A stretch of 64,000 nt of DNA, from positions 1,364,001 through 1,428,000 of the forward strand of contig OZ004587.1 of assembly GCA_963924555.1 (NCBI GenBank), in the 5' to 3' direction. This DNA comes from Crambe crambe. Taxonomy: Eukaryota > Porifera > Demospongiae > Poecilosclerida > Crambeidae. The position numbers and the translations under genes are program-made. The notes under the pieces were generated by a model. That model saw only the letters and a program-made list of their open reading frames with translations, had not been told where the DNA came from and searched no databases. Positions 35,120 to 46,100 of this stretch are shown piece after piece; the stretch's first letter is position 1, and each line of letters starts with the position of its first letter.

Positions 35120-35815
35120 CATAATGGACCTTACAAAGGGCTACTGGCAGTCAACATAAGACACCTGTTTGAGTTCGCAAAGATGGCATTTTGTTTACAG
35201 GGAGCTCCAGCAACGATCAGCTCCTAGAAGGTCTGGGGAAATTCATAAGAGCATACATGGAATTCAGTGGAAGGTGGAAGGAGCACATTAACACCTTCAG
35301 ACTACCTTCAAGAGGGTAAAGGAAGTAGGACTAACAGTCAAACTGCCTATGGAGCAATGCATGTATTTAGTATAAATTGTAGGAGGAGCGGGCAGAAAGG
35401 TATAGACAATAAGGAGGTTCCTAGCACCCAGGACGATGAAGGAGGTTCGATTCTTTCTGGGACTCTCAGCTATGATAGTATGCATCAATAGCAAACCCCC
35501 TGACTGATCAGAATGCCAAACAACATGAACTGGACACCAGAGTGTGCCATGCATAGTGTTTGACAAGCTGCCATGCAGTGTTTGACAAGCTGAAGGATCT
35601 GTTATGCTCTACTCCAGTTCTCCATGCACCAGAGAAAGATTTATACACAGACACCTGATAGGGGAGTTGGTGCTGTTTTGAGCCAAGTGGATGAGAGCGG
35701 AAATGACCACCCGATTGCTTATTTCAGTCGCAAGTTACTTCCCCATGAAGAAATGAATGCTATGGTTAAGAAAGAATGTTTGGCCATAAAGTTGGCTTGG
35801 CCTTGCCGGTAGACC
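35120..35815 (+). pseudogene. Reverse transcriptase and RNase H remnants of the same element
   Basis: MDLTKGYWQ marks the first catalytic block of the RT; RELQQ/QGAPATI follows. RAYME stands where the YxDD box would be, and the two Asp are gone. RRFLAPRTMKEVRFFLGLS matches the thumb/connection region. RNase H appears as DRGVGAVLSQVDESGND and YFSRKLLPHEE...KKECLAIKLA, ending at 35812. Multiple frame changes make it non-functional. Confidence 0.85.
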
Positions 35816-36059
35816 ACTCTATATTGGTAGGGTTGGAGGAATAGGCTCCATCGTGTTGTTGTTTTCCTTCAGTTGTTTTCAGTTGAGACACTATGCTCGG
35901 TGGTCCACAATAGATAGATTCGAAGGGCTGGAATGCTTGAAAATTAGGCAGTGAGGACTTAGCTAACAACATTGAGCACGTCAAATATCATCGATGATGA
36001 TACTTTGGTCTCCAAGTTATATATAAATATATATATGAGTGCATAAAGGTAGTACTAAT

Positions 36060-36236
36060 CATTCCCTGTGTTACCTATAACATATCATTTATCACACTCG
36101 TCGTGGAATATGGCAAGTCATTTCACTCGTAGGCTGTATTTTCACTTGCCTTTGGCTTGTGAAAATACAGCTGCCTTACTCATGAAATAACTCGCCATAT
36201 TCCACTCTGACTCGTGTTATATATCACATTCTCTCA
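36060..36236. repeat. Palindromic MITE, about 175 bp
   Basis: Arms tataacatatcatttatcac / gtgttatatatcacatt and ggaatatggcaagtcatttc / gaaataactcgccatattcc surround a ttgcctttggctt loop. A diverged copy is at about 56925-57060 (ctcataggctg, ttgcttttggctc). Confidence 0.7.
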
Positions 36237-36574
36237 GGCTAGAAGTGCAATTATGAATCATATCAGCACTGTACTGCAGGAAAATCATAACTCTTTGGAC
36301 TGCCAGGCTTTTTAATATCAGCCATAGATACTGTAAAGAAGGAGTGCAACTATGCTATGCAGTCAAACTGCTCACGTTTTATTTTCAATTTCCAACCAGA
36401 AGTGGGTGGAGTCGAATAAAAGCCAAGATGGCGAAAAGTGCAACTTGTTATCTACGTAACAAGCGTCCCCAGTAGCTTGGTTAGGCCTTATACGAGCTTA
36501 TATGCTTGGGTTAAAAAGGGATGGGCTAATGATTTGCAAAAAGCTATATAGTAAAAAGAGGTTTTAGAGCTGGA

Positions 36575-36632
36575 CATGCCACTGGCTACTATTTTCTGTT
36601 TTATACTTTCTGCCTTACACTGTTCAACAGGT
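36575..36632 (+). CDS. Candidate signal-peptide first exon
   Basis: ATG at 36575 gives MPLATIFCFILSALHCSTG, a short N-region, hydrophobic core and small residues, followed at once by the donor GTAAGC in phase 1. This is what a first exon of a secreted or receptor protein looks like. I could not link a following exon with confidence: the next acceptor-like exon at about 37155-37268 meets a stop in the required phase, while GAGAATGGCT...AAAGAGT (37854-37904) fits the phase but is very short. Remains a single-exon hint. Confidence 0.35.
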
Positions 36633-38855
36633 AAGCATGACGGATTCTTTGCAAATAGTGCAAAATAGAAAATGTGCAACTGTTTATCTGTTGTTAGGCA
36701 ATTCATAATAAATTACTTGTTTAACAGATTTCCCTGCCCTATTTTGAAAGAATTGAACTTGTATATCCTCAGTATACTGCTGTTTATTCTGCTATTTATC
36801 TTTGTATACTAGAACACATGATCATACAAACTCCATTACAGTATGATGCGTAGTATACTGAGATGCCGTGATGCATAGTATACTGAGATGCCATTACAGT
36901 ATGATGTACTTATAGTATATTGAGGTAAGTTTATTTCGTCCTGCCTGCCTATAAGAAAGGAGAAAAAAATAAGTGATTTATCTGGAACCTTACGTAGCTA
37001 AACGTATAACAGTTTCTATGTCACTTTGTGATTCTCTGCCAATTTCATCTGAACTTCCATCTGTTTTATAGTCACTTTCCTCTCTTTTAAATACATGAAG
37101 TAGATATTTATGAGTGAACTTTACTTGGCTGTCACTCGTCTCCAAAATTACAGGCACCTCACTTGACCACTCTCCAGGACCATAGTACCAATGGATGCCA
37201 CAGTAAGAAGGAGAAGTGCCTTTTTTGCTGTAGGTCCTTAGCTATGTATGTACAAAAGGGTGGATACTTTTGCTCTGGTAAGTTGATTTGGTGTTATAGA
37301 TAGTGCATTTTCCCACAATTCAATCTCGGTTTGAGGTATGGTTGGTGATGTACTACTACTGGTGTGGTTGCCTCATAGTATTGATAAGTGTGCCCTATAG
37401 CATGACATGCGCAGACAATCATTTTCTGTGCTATTTGTGTCAACTGCTCTCAAACGTCCAACTCTCTCAGATATTGATATTAATCTTTTGCATTGGAAAT
37501 ATAATTCTCTTACCAGCGATTTGATCATGCAGTTGCTGTAACTAATAACAGTAATGGAGTTAAAACTAATTTGCTGTTCACCACATGCACAATGTAAACA
37601 TCTACTAGCAGCATAAGCAGTGATAGCTGCTTAGCAGGGCTATGTATAATGCAAGTTAATGCATGCATGCAGAGCCTGGAGTTTAGAGAAGCTATTTAGT
37701 TACTTTGACACAAAATATTTTCCTTGCTGTTACTCTGGGCTATTGTTTATAAGTTATAGTGACATGAGAAGTGCAAAATGCAAATGTGCAGACAAATGTC
37801 AAGCACACTAGTTTTTTTAGCCATATGTGTGAAGTGACATCTAACAGGAGAATGGCTCCAGCTTCAGATCCCAAACTTGGAAAATTTAAAGAAAGAGTGT
37901 AAGCATGCTGACCGAATGTATAGTTCATTCGTTGCTTTACTTGGAAGAAACGTGCACAAATAGCCATGCATCATGACACAGCTCAGCTCCATAGTTAAGG
38001 GGTGTGGCTAAGTACCGGGAAATTAAATTTGCATTTTTATTATGTGCACGGTTCAACTGTAGGAAGTGTAGCAGACAAATTCTTTCTTTTTTGGAATGCC
38101 AGGGCTGATCTATTCTTAGTAGGTCTACTCTAACCTTCAAAGTTTGTCTTGTTCATAGATATTGTCTGGTGCTTGTTGATGGTGGGAGGAGCATGCAACA
38201 CTGGGTCTAGCTTGTTTCACTAGCCCTGCCCACATTTTTCCTCTGAGCCAGTTGAGTGAAGTTGTATTTGCTAGGTGCCAGTCTAGTAGTGCAAGTCGTT
38301 TTCAGAGTACTTGTCCTTTTCACTCATCACTGTTGTTTGAAAATGCTAACTAGCGACTGTTCATGTTAGTAGTGAAAATATAATTGCATGTTGCCTTGGA
38401 AATAATGAATAAACAGCACCCTTTGTCCTCGGGCTGTGTCCTTGGACTCGGGCATTCATTGTAATTTCCTCGGCACCATGCAATAACTACACGTATACAC
38501 AGGGATGCTGCCCCCACCCTCATATCAAACCTATCTCTACATTTACATCCATTGCCTATAGCTAAGCGGTTGAAATGCAGGCATAGCCGATACTTGTTAA
38601 AGGGCCTGGGTCGGTCATGAATAGTTGGTGAACGTGCACTCTCAGCAAAACACTTATCAAACCACCATGCAACTACAATCATGCACCTGTAAATTCATGC
38701 ACTGTTTCTAGAAGCTTCTGGAATAAAATATTAGTTGTATCATCTGGCTTTAGTTCAGTTTTGTATTGCTCTTGATTTATCATTCTTGAAAACTAACATG
38801 AATAGCGAGTGTTCCATAGTAGCACTACTTTTAGTTAGCAAAGTATAATACAATA
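36633..38855. other. Interval without supported genes
   Basis: Contains small direct repeats around 36840-36905 (tacagtatgatgcgtag, gtatactgagatgcc) and a tract near 38145-38215 (gatggtgggaggagcatgca) whose complement is at about 57150-57215. Several acceptor/donor pairs occur but none gives a convincing protein. Confidence 0.4.
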
Positions 38856-39716
38856 CAGTGGGATAAGTTCCGTTCGAATAAATATTGTGTATTGGCATTT
38901 GCGGTTGGCATGTCTTTCCGTAAACAATATCAATGATGAAAACTGATCAGTAGACATATCCTCTTAGCCTCGTACCCAGACCCGCTTTTTTCGTGGGGCA
39001 GTGGAAAAGCAAAGGGCCTGGTATAAGTTGCATGCGCATGCGCTCCATCCGGGATTCGTTATACTTTCGGGCACGTCTGTTACACAAATCATAATAAACA
39101 TTACATCATCATAATTTTGAGAGCCGCTGAGTCAGCAGCTCTAGATAGAGATTGTTCTGTCGCTTTTGCTCTTTCTGCGCTAGATTCAACTCACCTCACT
39201 CTAAGAAACATTCTGTGCAAACTGTTTATGAAAGAAGTGATTTGTTTGTGTCACTACTAACTGGTTAGACGAGAAGAGTCGCTCTGCTATCAAAGTATCA
39301 TGTCTTACCTTTGTTTTTGACCATAAGCTTGGCTTGAGAGGGATAGTGCTGTTCTTGTTGTGTCTTAGTTTATTTCACTGATGTGGATAAGGTCTGGAGC
39401 CAGATCTAGCTAGCTAGCTAGCTTTAAGCTGATTGAATACATGCGTGCTACATATGTTTTTATGATTACATCATTCATCATGCACGATATTATTTCGTGT
39501 TTAATAAAGCGCATGCGCATGCAACTTATACCAGGCCCTTCGCTTTTCCACCACCCCACGAATAAAGCGGGCCTGGGTATGAGGCTAACATCCTCTCTTC
39601 TAACTGTAAGTGCAGCAGCGTGTTTGTACATTGAAATAGTCCATGAATACCATTACGGAATATCTCTCACGGGTCATGGAAAAATTATTAGATTCGAACG
39701 GAATGTGAATCCACTG
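38856..39716. mobile_element. Mariner-like MITE, interrupted by a TAGCCTCG element
   Basis: Ends CAGTGG...TTCCGTTCGAAT and complement, with TA on both sides (38854-38855, 39717-39718): TACAGTGG...CCACTGTA is a classic Tc1/mariner terminus. Without the 623-bp insert at 38965-39587 the element is about 240 bp and has no frame. Confidence 0.75.
38965..39587. mobile_element. TIR element, TAGCCTCG family (second full copy)
   Basis: Inverse orientation relative to 1905-2493, with the same about 75-base ends. Flanks atatcctct and acatcctct match at eight of nine bases, again a roughly 9-base target duplication. Confidence 0.8.
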
Positions 39717-40094
39717 TAACTCCAGTCTAGTTTAAATGACTTATGACCTTTGACCTGCCATCTCTAGCCAGCTTAGAAACTAGGGTACATTCGTGTGACA
39801 TACTCAATTGGTCGAGCAGAGTAATTCATGAAACTACGAACTCACTTATCCTTCAACTTTGTAACCTCTTAAGCTATGCATGAAGTGGTGATTCCAACTA
39901 TGGCAGCTGTTACCACAAGCCAAGGCTATAATCCACTTAGATAACCCAAGCCTCTATGACGAAATGCAATTAAGCTCTATGGGCATGCTTAATTTGTGGG
40001 GTCAAAGGTCAATGACAATGTATGCGCATGTGCATTGAATGTGATGTACATATTGGAATCTCAATTTACATGAATAGGGGCTCGCTACACTCAC

Positions 40095-40130
40095 CAATAA
40101 TTATAAGTAGCAGGTATGGTAGTATGTATA
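40095..40130 (-). CDS. Receptor exon 6 (micro-exon, juxtamembrane)
   Basis: 36 bases between the acceptor TTATTTTCAG and the donor GTGAGT, phase 2 to phase 2, encoding about 12 residues (IHTTIPATYNY). The preceding intron is 63 bases. Good splice sites but too short to be certain. Confidence 0.5.
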
Positions 40131-43100
40131 CTGAAAATAAATGCATTTGGTGTTGCCTATTATTAATAATATCATACAATTATTGTTATTTACCTTATGT
40201 ATATACCAATGATGATACTGAAAGTGACAATGACGATGATGATGATGATGAAAAATATAGAAAGACCAACAGCCAAACCAACATCAGCTACATTAAAAAT
40301 AATATTATAGTTTATTATAGCAGATATAGAACCAGATATGAAATAATTAGGATATTTTATCTGGAGTTGTAAAGTCATAGATAGAGTCTCCTAACTGACC
40401 AGTGTGGTGAAAACATTCCTATAATTATATTCTGCATTAATAATGGAATTTTATCTTTTGCTAGCTCAATGAATTAGGTTGTGGTAGAAGCAGCATTCCA
40501 ACCTTTACTATAGTTTCACTTTGGCTATCATTGCTAGCTCTACAGCTACAGCTATTATGAATGCATGAAGGGAGATGAGCATACTTTTGAAACAATAATT
40601 GTGATATACTTGAGAAAAGGCTTGTAAAGTTTACAAGGTATGTACATACTTTAAAATGTACAGTCATGTGATGTAACATTCGGTACAACTCTGGGAACAA
40701 AACTTAATGTTGTAGCTATAAGTTTGACTTCAAACTCCAGACTAAGAGCTTTAAAATGATAACTCAGTTTTGAATTTTTACTCCTTATCTCAAGTACTAT
40801 CACATTTGTAGTTCTGTTAATCGGTTGTTACTATTACTATTTTATTGTTGAAGAAGAGAATAAAAAATATCTAACATTATAGCCATACATTCTTCAGGAA
40901 TTCTTGTTCTTGTCGTTGTGAAGTAACGAGTGCTACCAAGAGTTATTCCTGCTGAGTTGTTGGCTATTACACGATATTCGTAGGTAGTGCCTGGCACGAG
41001 ATCACTTAATTCCACATTAAGGAAAAAGTTGTCTCGGGTGATATTCGGACCACTAGTGATTTGAGAACTGTTCATGTACGGGATACTGCATGAGCACGTG
41101 GACTCAAATGGTCTATACTGTACCACATAAGACTCAGGATCATATGTTATAGATGACACAAGCCACTGCACTGTGGAACGATTATCAAATAAATATTCAC
41201 TTGGTGTGTCCACATTCATGGGCATAGCTGGATTGGAGGCACCTATAGAGAGTATTAAAAAATTAGCCTACACTATGCTTACATACTTATAATTAACAAT
41301 AATGTAAGTGAGCACTCTCTATAAGTAGGGATGTCAGGTCAAAGGACTGTATAAACTAAAAAATCTTCTTTCTCTTCTACCCTTACTCTACAGGATCTCA
41401 GAAGGCTACAGTGAATTTATTATATCTATACACAGAAGAAAGAAAAGTGTTAAAAAATCTATAATTCATTCGCTAACATGATATCTAAAACTAATTTTTG
41501 TTCTTGTTGCTACTGACTTACTGGCTATAGTCATCAGAATTCTGTTCGGGCCATCCGTTAGAGCAGTACCTAGAGGCTGATGTTTTGCTATTAGTTTTGA
41601 CTACAGTACTATTTCACAGTTTAGTGATATCAGTAGCACTCAGACTAGCAAATCTTTCTTCGCCATTTTTTGAAGCTGCACACATGCTCTAAGAGAAGTT
41701 GGATGCAAGCTAGAGCTGTTTAGCTTCATTTAGCTAACTATTAGCTGTATATAGGTTGTTCATTTCACTATGTCAGTGCCTCGTGAATTGATTTCAGGCT
41801 CCATTTTCGCTAGATAAGCTAGCTCTTCAGTGTGATCATGGTAAAATGGCAGTCAGATGGTGTTCCAGCCACTCCTTAGTATAGGTGCTCGTTCTGGCTC
41901 TATGTAGCATGCACCTCCAACCTGTGAGCTTTGATTTTGGTATAAAATGCTCCAGACCAAATAAATTTATTGCTTCACAGATCCAGTGGGTAGCTATATT
42001 TTTTCTAAAATGCAATTAAAATTTTATATTGGTGTAGTTTAGTAGGATCACGATGTAATTAGTGCACATGCACATATGCACAAAAATTGTGATGTCATAA
42101 TCTGGCGGGCTGGCCAGCTGCAGCTCAGATTGAGATAGAAGAAGCTACTTTTGCTTGTTGTCAGTTACAGTGAAAAGTGGTGCAAAGACTTTATGCCCAG
42201 AAAAATAGTAAATATTGGGTGGGATTTTGCGATTTGGGGAGCTTTTAGAAAGTTTAGGGTTTGTGATTAATCCATTAAATATCAAAGAATCAAAGCTTCA
42301 TTGATCCTGTCCATGAAGTAGCTAGAGATCTCCACTCTTCTAACAGTTTATGATCGATTTGGATGCAAGTTTGTTTGCGCAACACAGCTTGCTTTTGTAA
42401 AAACTTAAAATGTTGCATTGTGATATTTTAGAGTTGCATGCCCTCTTCTCGTAGAGTCTTGATACTACTAACCTAGCTTCTCTTTGTTCAGCAGACTCTG
42501 AATCTAATCTCTGCCTTTTTTGTCCAACCTTATTTCCCTGTCACTTTCAGATCTGCTCTTCTTTTTTTCCCTCTATTTTCTGGACTTGGCATCCTCAGTC
42601 TCGTTTTCTTCTTTCTCTATTCCTTTATCAAGCCTTGACCATCTTTGTTCTGCTGATTTAGAGCTTCTTCTGGCTCTATCCTTCACATTCCTTCAGTGTA
42701 ACCTTGCTCTTTTTTGCTGCTTAGTTTTGGAGTAGTGTTCATTCACTTCAGTTAGCTAAAATCAGCTATTTTGCACATGTGCAGTATTTACCCTCAGGGC
42801 TTGACGTACCAAATATAAAAAATATATAGCCACTATCCAGTTTGTACACCATAGAGAGGGGCTTGCTTCACTCGTGATAATGCAGCTGAATTTCCTACTT
42901 CACTTTTTATTTAAAAGAAATTTTTGATGCTCATATAGCTATAAAAATAGGGATAACCAAAGAAAGCAAAGTGCTGCCAGTTACGTTAGCTAACTTATGA
43001 AGCCTAAGCACTCAAACTTCCTCCAAAGAGGCACGATGCTACTTCTTCTTTTTATCATCAACAAGTAGTCCAATTGTCTAGTCATGGTACGTAGAAAAGC

Positions 43101-46100
43101 ATCTTTTATAACAATGAAGAGCACTATAGTGCTAACCTCAGCACACACATAAGGTACAAGCTGAAATTGAAGTGCTCTAATCGCTACTGGCTGTGTAGTC
43201 GATGTAACAGCTATACAAACACACCAACTGAGTACTATAACCCCAGCACATGGGCTGAGGGTTAACAACATGGGGCAATGCATTTCAATTTTATATCAGG
43301 ATTTGTTATAAGCAACTACACAACATCAATAAATACGTATGAACATAATACCTAGAATCATATTGATAAGCATTTAAACATTAATTATGCATGCCATTAT
43401 CGATTATTACTTACCAATGATAGTTTGAGTCTGTGAAGAAATATTAGTGATAATATCGGGGGCTGGGGAGACATCCAGAGTCACTGTGCAGGTGTAAGTG
43501 TGGATTCCTGCTTCAGTGGCACTAATGGAAAGTACACTACTTTCACTGGTACTTGACTGACTGCCAGTAAAGAATTTAGCAGAGATGTTGGAATAAGATC
43601 CCCCCATTGTACGCTGCCAGCTAAAAATCCTTTGAAGATTAACTGAAATGCCTGGAACAGTAATCATAGCAGAACAGTTGAAGGAAAAATTGTTGTAAGG
43701 AGCAATGTCCAGGTAACGATCAGCTACAGGATACACAGGATCCAAAGAAATGTCAATCGTTGGTTCTATACAATTTGAAAAGGTTATAGTGCTACGTATG
43801 TGTAATAGATCAATACTTACACTAAAGGTTCTCCCAACCCCCCTCCCCTATCTACCCATCCCAAAATTAAGAGTAGAATGGCTGCACAGTTGGGCACATC
43901 AAACAGCATCATTCACTTTAAGTTGAACAATACTGATGGCTATAGACTAAGTACCAGGGAGAGCGGCAGCTCTCTCTATGTAGGGATGACCCGGACAGCT
44001 GCACACACCGCATATACAAAAGTGAAATTCTAGTCCCCCCACTTAGACTTAATAAAAGCTACTGTGAATGATCATCCAGCCTACTAGAGCCTACTATAAA
44101 GTGCATACCAAGTTTCAGGACAACGTGGGATTCATCGATCATCACTGGCCCCACCCTACATTCTGCCAGAACAAAATGCCTAACGTCAGTGGCCAGAACT
44201 TTTCCCTCCTCACAGCAAAAAAAGGGAAAGGGTCTGGCTATGCAAGCTTAGCTAGTTGAGTATAATATCAGAGAGTGCGGTAGCACTCTCTGTGTAGGGA
44301 TGACTCGGACGGCCGCGCACCGCCTATAGACTAATACAAAAGTGAATTTCTAGTTCCCCCACTTAGACCTAACAAAAGCTACTGTGAATGATTATCCATC
44401 CTACTAGAGCCTACTACAATGTGCAGACCAAGTTTCAGGACCAGGGAGCTTACCGTTTCAGAAATATGGCAAGCAGGTAAATCGCTGGATTCTTCTTCTT
44501 CTCTATTATTATTATTCTTAGACAACCATATCTCTCGAACCACTCAAGCTACAGCTACGATTTCTGGATAAATCCACTCCAAATTCTACCAACTATGATC
44601 TTTTCTACTCGTTGATCATTGAAAGAGTTGATGACAAAGGAGACACTACGGAGCACAGCACTTGACTAATTCAATTAGTGGAAGCCATCTTTTGTATAAT
44701 ACGCATGCGCATGTATTTGATATCCAATTATTCGAAATTATAATAAAATTATTACCCAGCTATCTCTAGCTAGCTAGATAATGATGATAGACTACTGCAT
44801 CTACTCGGGGATTTAGATTCACCAATCCATCTACCGGTAGACTCTATTTCAGCATCTTCGACCTCCAAGTATAGCTCAACAATGACAACATTTTGACTCG
44901 TGGGCTGGTATGCTATTGGAGAACTATTCTTCTTTCATCTGTCCCTGCATGCACATAGAATATACATAGCTAAAGAGAGGAAAAAAGACCAGGAACAAGT
45001 AAGGGAAAAATCATTTCCTGAAATGAAAAAAAGATGTAGGGATGACCACTGCTCAAAAAAGTAAGGAAACAAGAAGGATGGAAATGGGATCAATCTTTGT
45101 TCTGTATATCCAGCCAACAATCCCTACATATACGTACATTACTACACTATAATCTGAAGCTACCCGACGTATATGTAGGGATTGTTGGCTGGATATACAG
45201 AACAAAGATTGATCCCATTTCCATCCTTCTTGTTTCCTTACTTTTTTGAGCAGTGGTCATCCCTACATCTTTTTTCATTTCAGGAAATGATTTTTCCCTT
45301 ACTTGTTATAATTTCTAATATCAAATAATACTTGGCTATGCGAGACTAAGCTAGCCAGCTCTAGACAATGACTACTGTATCAACTCAGGGATTTTAGTCC
45401 ATCTACCAGTAGACTCTATTTCAGATTCATCTGCATCTTCGACCTCCAAGTATAGCTCAAGACTAACACTTCACCTTGACTCGCTGATAAATAATCATTG
45501 GGCTGCTATGCTATTGGAGAACTATTCTTCTTTCATCTGTCCCTGCATAGAAGAATGAAGTCTATACATAAAAACCATAAAAGAGAGGAAAAAAGACTAG
45601 GGAAAAATATTTCTGTGAAATAAAAAAGATGTAGAGATGACAACTACTCAAAAAAGTAAGGAAACAAGAAGGATGGAAATTGGATCAATCTTTGTTCTGT
45701 ATATCCAGACAACGATCCCTACATAATTATACGTACATTACTGCACTATAATCTGAAGCTACCCAACGTATGTGAAACACCCCTTCTGCAAATGATAGTG
45801 TAACTAGAGTTCCATAGTAGAATATAGAGCATGTTAACAATAAGAACTTCAAACTGATCCACCATTCGTGAGATATCGATTTGGGATGGTTAGATGGTTG
45901 ATTCCACAGCTACTAACTATTTCACTCTGCTAGAGAGGGAGGATACAATTCAAGAGAGGCCACTAAATGGGAGCTTTTGGCTCAGAGTTGTTCGACGCCG
46001 TAGAGAGAAAATCTTCACACATTGCTTGCATCAGAAAGATCAATAATAACAAGCTATAGCTATAGAGAGCTCGTTACTGTTATATATCTTGAGCTTGAGC

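Larger units (their letters stand above)
33190..35960 (+). mobile_element. Degraded Ty3/gypsy retrotransposon, Gmr1-like gene order
   Basis: Fragments occur in the order gag-like (33194-33391, KLTKLTENEDIEAYMKTFKR), protease C-terminal part (about 33490-33545, LLGTDVDLADLSQLL), integrase (about 33960-34960), reverse transcriptase (about 35120-35480) and RNase H (about 35560-35812). Integrase ahead of reverse transcriptase is the hallmark of the Gmr1-like group of Ty3/gypsy elements. Every domain is crossed by stops and frameshifts, and several stretches are missing. No LTRs were identified. Confidence 0.85.

Noticed and set aside
38350..38682. 110-codon minus-strand frame, tested as a cytoplasmic receptor exon
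   Set aside because: No kinase or phosphatase motif, no fitting acceptor in phase 2.
40022..40372. 116-codon plus-strand acidic frame
   Set aside because: Antisense of the transmembrane exon; the Asp run is the complement of the Ile/Val codons.
42990..43283. Hydrophobic 97-codon minus-strand frame next to receptor exon 3
   Set aside because: Considered as a membrane exon, but no splice sites in the required phase; the helix at 40194-40287 fits all criteria.
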